Source: Deltaproteobacteria bacterium
GTDB taxonomy: Bacteria > Desulfobacterota > GWC2-55-46
NCBI GenBank assembly: GCA_021825035.1
Contig: JAKAIQ010000162.1
Location: 1 to 5,299 of the forward strand
Reading direction: 5' to 3'
Length of the DNA: 5,299 nucleotides
Position numbers and translations under genes: made by a program. Every line of letters begins with the position of its first letter. Position 1 is the stretch's first letter. Shown here piece after piece: positions 1-5,299 of this stretch. The notes below the pieces were generated by a model, which was given only the letters and a program-made list of their open reading frames with translations, did no database searches and was not told where the DNA came from.

Positions 1-46
1 GTCAGTAAGATTTCGGGATACCGCGCCGCAAGTCCAATCCCATCTC

Positions 47-111
47 AGAGGTTCTTTCGCCGGCGAGTCCGCTCAAACGGTCGTTGGCCTTGGAGGCCCT
101 TTCACTCGCCG
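47..111. repeat. Foldable extragenic inverted-repeat element
   Basis: An 8-bp perfect inverted repeat (CGGCGAGT at 61-68, ACTCGCCG at 104-111) encloses two smaller hairpins: CCG/CGG at 69-71/78-80 and GGCCT-TGG-AGGCC at 86-98. Together they could fold as a three-way junction in RNA or single-stranded DNA. The block just before it (47-60, AGAGGTTCTTTCGC) recurs inverted on the far side of the next gene, at 918-931, with one mismatch. No convincing gene overlaps it. The minus strand is open from 247 to 2, but without a credible start. I infer an extragenic repeat or a structured RNA piece; nothing in this window decides which. The lack of a T-run argues against an intrinsic terminator. Confidence 0.45.
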
Positions 112-146
112 CTTGGCCGCCATATCGCACGGACGCCAATAAAACC

Positions 147-175
147 TTGAAATAAAGTCGATTACAGGATATATT
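147..175 (+). promoter_or_regulatory. Predicted sigma70-type promoter of the transaldolase gene
   Basis: TTGAAA at 147-152 (5 of 6 matches to the -35 consensus) and TATATT at 170-175 (5 of 6 matches to the -10 consensus) are separated by exactly 17 bases. Transcription would start near 182, giving a leader of about 85 nt before the ATG at 268. The local sequence is AT-rich compared with its GC-rich surroundings, which supports the call. This is a consensus match only. Confidence 0.6.
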
Positions 176-194
176 CTCCGTCGAATCCAGTTTG

Positions 195-210
195 CCCTTG
201 CCGGCAAGGG
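195..210 (+). promoter_or_regulatory. Perfect 16-bp palindrome in the transaldolase leader
   Basis: CCCTTGCCGGCAAGGG is its own reverse complement. It lies about 13-28 nt downstream of the predicted transcription start and 57 nt before the ATG. As DNA it could be a dimeric-repressor operator; as RNA it could form a 6-bp hairpin with a CCGG loop. No T-run follows, so a terminator or attenuator is unlikely. The regulatory role is inference; the symmetry is direct observation. Confidence 0.4.
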
Positions 211-267
211 GCTCAACCGCATTGAAAATACTCGCACAGTAAAAATCCTAAGTCAAGGGAGTTTTTA

Positions 268-912
268 ATGAAATTCTTTATCGATACGGCCAATATCGAC
301 GAGATCAGGACGGCGGATGAATGGGGCTTGATCGACGGCGTCACGACCAACCCGTCGCTCGTCGCGAAGGAAAAAAAGCCCTTCAAAAAGCTCGTCGGGG
401 AGATATGCTCCATAATAGACGGCCCGGTCAGCGCCGAGGCCGTTAGCCACGACGCCAACGGCCTTATAGCCGAGGCAAGGGAACTGTCCAAAATCCACAG
501 GAACATTGTCGTAAAAGTGCCCATGACCCTCGAAGGCCTCAAGGCCGTAAAAACCGTATCAAAGGAAGGGATACGGACGAACGTAACGCTCGTCTTCTCC
601 CCTGTTCAGGCGCTCATGGCCGCGAAGGCCGGGGCCACGTACGTAAGCCCCTTTGTGGGAAGGCTTGACGACATCTCGCAGACGGGCATGGACATGGTGG
701 ATCAGATACTCGAAATATTCGGGAACTACGGCTTCGGGACAGAGGTCATAGTGGCGTCCGTAAGGAATCCGGTTCATGTCCTTGAAAGCGCCCTTATGGG
801 CGCGCACGTCGCCACCATACCCTTCAAGGTGCTTGAACAGCTCTCCAGACACCCGCTTACGGACGTAGGCATAGACAGGTTCCTTAAAGATTGGGAAAAA
901 GTCCCGAAGTAG
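268..912 (+). CDS. tal: Transaldolase, small TalC/FSA-type
   Basis: This 214-residue class I aldolase of the small transaldolase/fructose-6-phosphate aldolase family would move a dihydroxyacetone unit between sugar phosphates in the cytosolic non-oxidative pentose phosphate pathway. Family landmarks are in order: FIDTAN at 4-9, TTNPSL at 26-31, VVKVPMT at 81-87 with K83 as the Schiff-base lysine, NVTLVFS at 105-111, [11 protein letters not shown] at 125-135 and SVRNP at 164-168. Length matches the family and nothing is truncated. E57 and F129 occupy the positions that are Gln and Tyr in E. coli FsaA, so transaldolase (EC 2.2.1.2) is more likely than fructose-6-phosphate aldolase. The start is supported by AAGGGAG at 255-261, six bases before the ATG, and by the canonical MKFFIDTA N-terminus. 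A good promoter lies at 147-175, and the next gene follows after 120 bp with no clear terminator. Confidence 0.95.
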   Translation: MKFFIDTANIDEIRTADEWGLIDGVTTNPSLVAKEKKPFKKLVGEICSIIDGPVSAEAVSHDANGLIAEARELSKIHRNIVVKVPMTLEGLKAVKTVSKEGIRTNVTLVFSPVQALMAAKAGATYVSPFVGRLDDISQTGMDMVDQILEIFGNYGFGTEVIVASVRNPVHVLESALMGAHVATIPFKVLEQLSRHPLTDVGIDRFLKDWEKVPK

Positions 913-917
913 CTCGC

Positions 918-945
918 GCGGAAGAACCTCTCCGGAGGGCCTCCG
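918..945. repeat. Inverted copy of upstream repeat block plus small hairpin
   Basis: GCGGAAGAACCTCT at 918-931 is the reverse complement, with one mismatch in 14, of 47-60 upstream of the transaldolase gene. The similarity continues through GCGAG after a 2-nt gap. It abuts a short hairpin, CGGAG-GGC-CTCCG, at 933-945. AGGGCCTCC at 936-944 is also the inverse of 92-100. The two copies therefore bracket the gene in opposite orientation. No T-run follows the hairpin, so it is at best a weak or Rho-assisted end. Calling this an extragenic repeat is inference. Confidence 0.35.
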
Positions 946-974
946 TGGACCGGCCTTGCGGACTTCATTTGCCG

Positions 975-1002
975 TTGCCTCATCTCCGCCTTCCCTTATA
1001 CG
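975..1002 (+). promoter_or_regulatory. Weak candidate promoter before the Dabb gene
   Basis: TTGCCT at 975-980 and TATACG at 997-1002 are spaced 16 bases apart, each with 4 of 6 matches to the sigma70 consensus. The pair would start transcription about 24 bases before the Dabb ATG. Read-through from the transaldolase promoter is equally possible, because no terminator is visible in the gap. Confidence 0.22.
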
Positions 1003-1032
1003 TGAATCATCTTTCCACGAGGAGAGAAAGCC

Positions 1033-1323
1033 ATGATAACCCATGTGGTCTTGTTCAGGCTAAAGGACAGAACGCCGCCGTCGATCGAGAAGGCGAAGGC
1101 GGCTCTCGCTCAGCTGAAGGGGAAGGTCCCGTCGCTGAGGGATCTTGAGGTCGGAAGCGACCTTGTCCGCTCCGAAAGGTCGTACGACATAGCGCTTGTG
1201 GCGAGATTCGACGATCTGGCAGGTCTCGACGCCTACCGGCAGCACCCCGCTCATCTGGAGGCCGTCAAGTACATCGCCGGGGTGAAAGATGACGACGCGG
1301 CGGTCGATTATGAGATAAGATAG
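1033..1323 (+). CDS. Dabb (stress-responsive A/B barrel) domain protein
   Basis: This is a 96-residue single-domain protein of the Dabb family, small dimeric alpha/beta barrels of the ferredoxin-like fold. The family pattern is clear. It opens MITHVVLFRLKD with H4 on the first strand, continues with a helix at about 17-30, then VPSLRDLEVGSD at 32-43, SYDIALVARF at 50-59, the signature YRQHPAHLEAVKYI at 68-81 and a last strand, AAVDYEI, at 89-95. It has no signal peptide or membrane segment, so it should be cytosolic. Some plant and fungal relatives are stress-induced or act on polyketides, but most bacterial members have no defined role, and nothing here indicates a substrate. The start is well supported by AGGAG at 1020-1024, eight bases upstream. 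A functional link to its neighbours cannot be inferred. Confidence 0.88.
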   Translation: MITHVVLFRLKDRTPPSIEKAKAALAQLKGKVPSLRDLEVGSDLVRSERSYDIALVARFDDLAGLDAYRQHPAHLEAVKYIAGVKDDDAAVDYEIR

Positions 1324-1351
1324 GGGCATGAGACAACCCAATGAACCTGTC

Positions 1352-1490
1352 CGCGGCTTGCCGCCGGGTATCCAGAACCTTCCCCTCCCCTGGCCGGAGG
1401 GGATAAGAGGGGAGGGCGAAATCTCTTCACCCCTCCCAACCTCCCCCATAAAGGGGGAGGAATAAAAACAGGCGAAGCAGGCTTCGAGGA
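1352..1490. repeat. Cluster of GC-rich extragenic palindromes
   Basis: This spacer holds at least four inverted repeats in a row. GCGGC-TT-GCCGC is at 1353-1364. A 9-bp pair, CCCTCCCCT/AGGGGAGGG, is at 1383-1391/1408-1416, with an alternative inner hairpin CCCCT/AGGGG at 1387-1402. An 8-bp stem, CCTCCCCC/GGGGGAGG, is at 1440-1447/1453-1460 with an ATAAA loop, and CGAAG-CAGG-CTTCG is at 1473-1486. Stacked C-run and G-run palindromes between housekeeping genes resemble the extragenic repeats scattered through many bacterial genomes. The strongest stem is followed by AATAAAAAC on + and lacks a T-run downstream on either strand, so it is not a standard intrinsic terminator. It may still block 3' exonucleases or affect the end of the Dabb message. 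Repeat identity is inferred from one copy. Confidence 0.55.
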
Positions 1491-1533
1491 ATCCAACCCG
1501 TAGAGATTAAAATGAAAGGTTTTAAAGGATTAA

Positions 1534-3681
1534 ATGGACGAAACGCAAAGTAAGATAATAAGCTTCATGACAGAGGCCGGAAAGCCCTTTTCCTTCAAGG
1601 AACTCGCCCGGACATTCCAGGTAAGAAGGGAGGACAAGGGCGGGTTCAAGGGGCTTTTAAATGAACTCGTGAAGGACGGCTCCCTTATAAAGATAAGGGG
1701 CGGACGTTACGGCATCCCCTCCAAGATGAACCTCGTGGCCGGCGAACTGACGGCCCACCCCGACGGTTACGGGTTCGTAAGGCCGGAGGAAGGAGGGGAG
1801 GACGTGTTCGTAAACCCCAGGAATCTCAACGGGGCCATGCACGGCGACGCGGTCATCGTCAGGGTTGAGAGCGTAAAGGCCAAAGGCAGGCGCGAAGGCC
1901 GCATAATAAGGGTCTTGAGGAGGGCGCACAAGACCGTGGTCGGGAAGTTCGAGACCGGCAGGGGCTACGGCGTGGTCATCCCGTCCGATGAAAGGATACT
2001 CTACCAGATTATCATACCCCCAGGGGATGCGCGCAGGGTGAAGGACGGGACGATAGTGGAGGCCGAGATAACAAGATGGCCCGCGAAACACGTCGCCCCG
2101 GCAGGGAAGATAATAGAGACGATAGGCGATCCCGAAGACCCGGACGTCGAGGCCGAGGTCATACTGAAGAAGTTCGGCCTTCCGGCGAAGTTCCCCCCGG
2201 CCGTGATGCACGAAGTGAAATCCACGCCGCTCGCGGTCTCCGAAAAGGATACGCACGGCAGGGTTGACCTCAGGGGGAAAAAAGTCTTTACGATAGACGG
2301 CGAGACGGCGAAGGACTTCGACGACGCGGTCTCGATAGAAAAAACGGCCTCCGGCTTCAGGCTATGGGTCTCCATAGCGGACGTGAGCCACTACGTGAAG
2401 GAAGGCACGGCCCTCGACGCCGAGGCCTACGCGCGGGGAACGTCGGTGTATTTCCCGGACAGGTGCATACCGATGCTGCCTGAGGCCCTCTCCAACGGCA
2501 TATGCAGCCTGAACCCCGACGAAGACCGCCTTACCATGACCGCCGAGCTCGATTTCGACCACGACGGCCGCGCGAAGAGAAAGAAATTCTACAAAAGCGT
2601 CATAAGAAGCGTCGAACGGATGACCTACACCAACGTAAAGAAGACACTTACGGGCGAGGACGCCGCGGTCTCCGGGAGGTACTCGCACATAGAAGCGGAC
2701 CTGCGGCTCATGGAGGAGCTCGCGGGCAAATTGAGGGACTTGAGGAACCTCGACGGCTCCATAGACTTTGACCTTCCGGAACCCCAGATTATAATAGACA
2801 TCGAGGGTAAGGTCGAAGACATAGTCCGCTCTGAACGGAACGTGGCGCACCGGATAATAGAGGAGTTCATGCTCGCGGCCAACAGGGCCGTGGCCGGGGA
2901 ATTCGCGTCAAGCGGCCTTCCTTTCCTGTACAGGATCCACGGGGAGCCGGATGCGGACAGCATCGAGGAGTTCAGGGAGTTCATAGCCGGGTTCGGCCTG
3001 CACTTCAAGCCCGGCGGGCCGAAGTCGCTCCAGAAGGTCTTGAAGAGCGTTGAGGGCAGGCCGGAGGAGAAGCTCGTGAACCAGGTGCTCTTGAGGTCGA
3101 TGAAGCAGGCGGTGTATTCGGACGAGAACGCCGGCCACTTCGGCCTCGCCTTCGCCGACTATACGCACTTTACCTCGCCCATAAGGCGGTATCCCGACCT
3201 TGTGGTTCACAGGCTCTTGAGCCTTCTCGTGCGCGGCGGATACACCGCCCTTGTGAAGGAGGGGATGGCGGCAAGGCTGCCGGAGATCGCCTCCCATACA
3301 TCGGGCCGCGAAAGGAAGGCGATGGAGGCCGAAAGGGAGATAGCCGACCTCAAGAAGGCCCAGTTCATGCGGGACAAGGTCGGCAGCGAGTTCGACGGGT
3401 TCATCTCCGGGGTGACGAGCTTCGGGTTCTTCGTCGAGCTCAAGGACTACTTCATCGAGGGGCTTGTCCATGTGTCGTCGCTGTCGGACGATTACTACGT
3501 ATTCGACGAAAAAAAGCATTCCCTCATCGGCGAATCGAAAAAAAGGGTCTTCAGGTTGGCCGACAGGGTAAGGGTGAGGCTCAAGAACGTCGATCTGGAA
3601 CGGCGCAGGATCGACATGTCCCTTGCCGGGGAGCCGAAGGCCGCGGCAACGCCGCGCCGCAAACGCCGCAGGCGCGCATAA
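1534..3681 (+). CDS. rnr: Ribonuclease R (RNB-family 3'-5' exoribonuclease)
   Basis: This 715-residue processive, Mg-dependent exonuclease would degrade structured RNA from the 3' end; in characterised bacteria RNase R acts in RNA quality control and trans-translation. Domains in order are a winged-helix N-terminus (about 5-65), two cold-shock OB folds (about 67-130 and 135-200, with GYGFVRPEEGGEDVFV at 78-93), the RNB core (about 240-570) and an S1 domain (about 617-698, EFDGFISGVTSFGFFVEL at 619-636). The catalytic aspartates lie in TIDGETAKDFDDAV: D255, D261, D263 and D264. SVYFPDRCIPMLP (304-316) and HFTSPIRRYPDL (545-556) are the other core signatures. It is shorter than the E. coli enzyme (813), mostly because the lysine-rich tail is reduced to a basic stretch, PRRKRRRRA, at 707-715. 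The start has AAAGGA at 1524-1529, four bases before the ATG. ribF follows after about 140 bp. Confidence 0.97.
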   Translation: MDETQSKIISFMTEAGKPFSFKELARTFQVRREDKGGFKGLLNELVKDGSLIKIRGGRYGIPSKMNLVAGELTAHPDGYGFVRPEEGGEDVFVNPRNLNGAMHGDAVIVRVESVKAKGRREGRIIRVLRRAHKTVVGKFETGRGYGVVIPSDERILYQIIIPPGDARRVKDGTIVEAEITRWPAKHVAPAGKIIETIGDPEDPDVEAEVILKKFGLPAKFPPAVMHEVKSTPLAVSEKDTHGRVDLRGKKVFTIDGETAKDFDDAVSIEKTASGFRLWVSIADVSHYVKEGTALDAEAYARGTSVYFPDRCIPMLPEALSNGICSLNPDEDRLTMTAELDFDHDGRAKRKKFYKSVIRSVERMTYTNVKKTLTGEDAAVSGRYSHIEADLRLMEELAGKLRDLRNLDGSIDFDLPEPQIIIDIEGKVEDIVRSERNVAHRIIEEFMLAANRAVAGEFASSGLPFLYRIHGEPDADSIEEFREFIAGFGLHFKPGGPKSLQKVLKSVEGRPEEKLVNQVLLRSMKQAVYSDENAGHFGLAFADYTHFTSPIRRYPDLVVHRLLSLLVRGGYTALVKEGMAARLPEIASHTSGRERKAMEAEREIADLKKAQFMRDKVGSEFDGFISGVTSFGFFVELKDYFIEGLVHVSSLSDDYYVFDEKKHSLIGESKKRVFRLADRVRVRLKNVDLERRRIDMSLAGEPKAAATPRRKRRRRA

Positions 3682-3820
3682 AAAGGATACGCGGCCGGGC
3701 TTCACGGGCAGCATGCGCCGTGGAGTCGTTCCGGGCTTACGGCCCCCTGCGCGGATAGAGAAGCCGGGAAGTCCAGGGCTTTAGATCTTGAAATGGAATG
3801 AGGAAAACGAGACCCGCGAG

Positions 3821-4747
3821 ATGAGAACATTCAGGAACGGCAGGGCGTTGAAGGGGATGAAAAAAGTGATCCTTACGCTCGGCAACTTTGACGGAGTTCA
3901 CCTCGGCCACAGAAAGATCATAAAGAAGGTCGTCCGGCGGGCCCGCTCCCTCAAGCTCCAATCCGCCGTCTATACCTTCGATCCGCATCCGCTCAAGGTG
4001 GTGGCCCCGCAAAGAAGCCCGTTGCTCCTGACCGACGCCGCGACAAAGGCCCGGCTCATTAAGGCCCTCGGAATAGACAACCTGATATTCGCGCGTTTCA
4101 CGAAAGAACTCGCGGAAAGGCATCCGGAGGACTTCGTCAGGAGCGTCATCGTGAACGGCGTTTCGGCGAAGGAGGTCTGGGTCGGCCACGATTTCGCCTT
4201 CGGCAGAGGCCGCGCCGGAACCGCCGAAAATCTGAAGGAGCTCGGCAGGAAGTACGGCTTCGAGGTCTTCGTCATCCCGGCCTACAAGAAGGGCGGCCAC
4301 ATAGTGTCGAGCTCCAGGATACGGACGCTCCTGCATAGCGGACGCGTCGAGGAGGCGGCGCGGCTCCTTTCGGCGAGGTACTCGATAAAAGGCAGGGTGG
4401 TCAGGGGCAGAAACATCGGCAAGTCCATCGGATTCCCGACGGCGAACATCAGCGCGGCAAGCGAACTCGTACCCAAAAACGGCGTATACGCCGGATACGT
4501 CTCGCTTAAGGACGGGTTGCTTCCGTGCGTCGTCAATATCGGCACGGCCCCGACCTTCGGCGCAAGGCCGAGGACGATCGAGGTTCATATACTTGATTTC
4601 AGGGGCAATCTCTACGGAAAAAAAATAGAGGTGGCCTTCGTTAGAAGGCTCCGCTCCGAGAGGGCCTTTGCCTCGAAGGAAAAGCTCGTCGCGCAAATCG
4701 GAAAAGACGTCGAAAGGGCGAGAAGGCTTCTTCGCGCCCGTTCATAG
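3821..4747 (+). CDS. ribF: Bifunctional riboflavin kinase / FAD synthetase
   Basis: RibF phosphorylates riboflavin to FMN (EC 2.7.1.26) and adenylylates FMN to FAD (EC 2.7.7.2) in the cytosol. From this start it has 308 residues, typical of the family. The N-terminal nucleotidyltransferase shows GNFDGVHLGH at 21-30, TFDPHP at 52-57, GHDFAFGRGRAGT at 122-134 and SSSRIR at 163-168. The C-terminal kinase shows GRVVRGRNIGKSIGFPTAN at 191-209, NGVYAG at 220-225, NIGTAPTFG at 239-247, E254 in TIEVHILDF as the likely catalytic glutamate, and RLRSERAF at 276-283. The start is uncertain. ATG 3821 gives the usual ~20 residues before GNFDG, but its ribosome site is weak (AGGA ends 16 bases upstream). 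TTG at 3788 has AGGG nine bases upstream and would give 319 residues. ATG 3857 would give 296. The gene lies 97 bp before aroE on the same strand. Confidence 0.95.
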   Translation: MRTFRNGRALKGMKKVILTLGNFDGVHLGHRKIIKKVVRRARSLKLQSAVYTFDPHPLKVVAPQRSPLLLTDAATKARLIKALGIDNLIFARFTKELAERHPEDFVRSVIVNGVSAKEVWVGHDFAFGRGRAGTAENLKELGRKYGFEVFVIPAYKKGGHIVSSSRIRTLLHSGRVEEAARLLSARYSIKGRVVRGRNIGKSIGFPTANISAASELVPKNGVYAGYVSLKDGLLPCVVNIGTAPTFGARPRTIEVHILDFRGNLYGKKIEVAFVRRLRSERAFASKEKLVAQIGKDVERARRLLRARS

Positions 4748-4844
4748 GCGCGAACGGTTCAAGGCCGTTTCGGGCGGGAACCGATGACATCAAGAAAAAC
4801 GCGGCGCGCGGCCATCAAGCCGGGCGGCGCAAAGGAAAGGGCGG

Positions 4845-5299
4845 ATGATGAAGATAACCGGGTCTACGAGGATAACCGGCATATTCGGCGACCCTGTCGA
4901 GCATTCCCTTTCCCCGGCCATGCAAAACGCCGCGTTCGAATCAGCCGGGCTTAACATCGCCTATTTGCCGTTCCATGTGGGTTCTTCGCAGCTGCGCGTG
5001 CTCAAGAACGCCGTGGCGGGCATAAGGGCTTTGAACATCCTCGGGGTAAACGTGACCATACCCCACAAACAGAAGGTGATCAAATACCTTGACGTGGTCG
5101 ATCCCAACGCCGGGTCGATAGGCGCCGTGAACACTATCGTAAACAGGGACGGAAGGCTTCACGGCTACAACACCGACGGGAGCGGGTATCTCCTGAGCCT
5201 CAGGGACGAGCTCGACTTTACCCCGGAGGGAAAGAACATAGTGCTCCTCGGTGCGGGCGGCAAGGCGCGCGGGATATTCGTTTCTCTGCTCCACGGGAA
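4845..5299 (+). CDS. aroE: Shikimate dehydrogenase, N-terminal part (runs off window)
   Basis: AroE reduces 3-dehydroshikimate to shikimate with NADPH (EC 1.1.1.25), step four of the shikimate pathway to chorismate and aromatic amino acids. The first 151 codons are visible out of about 270-290 for the family. The substrate-binding domain has the characteristic opening GIFGDPVEHSLSPAMQNAAF (12-31) with S21 and S23, NVTIPHK at 69-75 with K75 as the catalytic lysine, GAVNTI at 93-98 and GYNTDGSGY at 107-115 with D111 as the catalytic aspartate. The NADP-binding Rossmann fold begins with VLLGAGGKARG at 133-143. Two adjacent ATGs (4845 and 4848) are possible starts. AAAGGAAAGG at 4831-4840 suits either, with AAGG seven bases before 4848 or nine before 4845. 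The frame is intact to the edge. The C-terminal half, which would separate AroE from YdiB/quinate-type paralogues, is outside the window. Confidence 0.94.
   Translation, partial: MMKITGSTRITGIFGDPVEHSLSPAMQNAAFESAGLNIAYLPFHVGSSQLRVLKNAVAGIRALNILGVNVTIPHKQKVIKYLDVVDPNAGSIGAVNTIVNRDGRLHGYNTDGSGYLLSLRDELDFTPEGKNIVLLGAGGKARGIFVSLLHG

Noticed and set aside
559..1044. A 161-residue minus-strand frame opposite the end of the transaldolase gene and the following spacer
   Set aside because: It overlaps the conserved transaldolase frame and the Dabb start, shows no recognisable motif, and has an Arg-, Gly- and Tyr-rich composition typical of shadow frames.
1440..1460. Intrinsic terminator after the Dabb gene
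   Set aside because: The 8-bp CCTCCCCC/GGGGGAGG stem is strong, but it is followed by AATAAAAAC on + and by TTGGGAGG on the minus strand. Neither is a T-run.
2908..3714. A 268-residue minus-strand frame opposite the 3' part of rnr
   Set aside because: It lies fully antisense to the RNB and S1 domains of rnr, which carry intact family motifs. It has no domain signature of its own.
3694..3760. Direct repeat CCGGGCTT (3695-3702 and 3731-3738) and nearby AAGCCGGG in the rnr-ribF spacer
   Set aside because: The matches are only 8 nt in a GC-rich stretch and the possible stems are imperfect. This is not enough to call a repeat or a terminator.
3737..4696. A 319-residue open frame on the minus strand opposite ribF
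   Set aside because: It is the mirror of the strongly conserved ribF coding frame. Its translation shows no recognisable motif and is low in hydrophobic core patterning. GC-rich third positions routinely keep such antisense frames open.
4738..4757. Terminator hairpin at the ribF stop codon (CCGTTC/GAACGG)
   Set aside because: It has only six base pairs with an 8-nt loop spanning the stop codon and no T-run. aroE follows closely on the same strand.
4784..4954. Small ORF starting MTSRKTRRAAIKPGG between ribF and aroE
   Set aside because: It runs in another frame through the conserved aroE N-terminus, has no good ribosome site, and its Arg-rich composition is that of a shadow frame.

Overview
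The window reads as ordinary chromosomal housekeeping DNA from a GC-rich Gram-negative-type bacterium. All five genes I can support lie on the + strand. Codon use is similar throughout, with many AGG (Arg) and ATA (Ile) codons, which is unlike E. coli. It fits deltaproteobacterial or Nitrospirota-like lineages, but I cannot place the organism from this sequence alone.

Layout. Positions 1-267 are non-coding. They hold a foldable inverted-repeat element (about 47-111), a good sigma70-type promoter (147-175) and a perfect 16-bp palindrome in the predicted leader (195-210). Next come a small transaldolase (268-912), a Dabb-domain protein (1033-1323) and a 210-bp spacer packed with GC-rich palindromes that looks like an extragenic repeat cluster (1352-1490). 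The second half holds ribonuclease R (1534-3681), the bifunctional riboflavin kinase/FAD synthetase RibF (start best placed at 3821, end 4747) and the first 151 codons of shikimate dehydrogenase AroE (4845 to the window edge).

How the genes fit together. Transaldolase serves sugar-phosphate interconversion and could supply erythrose 4-phosphate, the precursor of the shikimate pathway in which AroE acts. RibF makes FMN and FAD. RNase R degrades structured RNA. They do not form one dedicated pathway; rnr-ribF-aroE looks like a housekeeping run that may be co-transcribed, since no convincing intrinsic terminator is visible between the genes.

I found no undescribed system here. The points most worth a second look are the extragenic palindromic elements. 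These include a 14-nt inverted repeat flanking the transaldolase gene and the palindrome cluster ahead of rnr. Also of interest are the active-site residues that point to transaldolase rather than fructose-6-phosphate aldolase activity.
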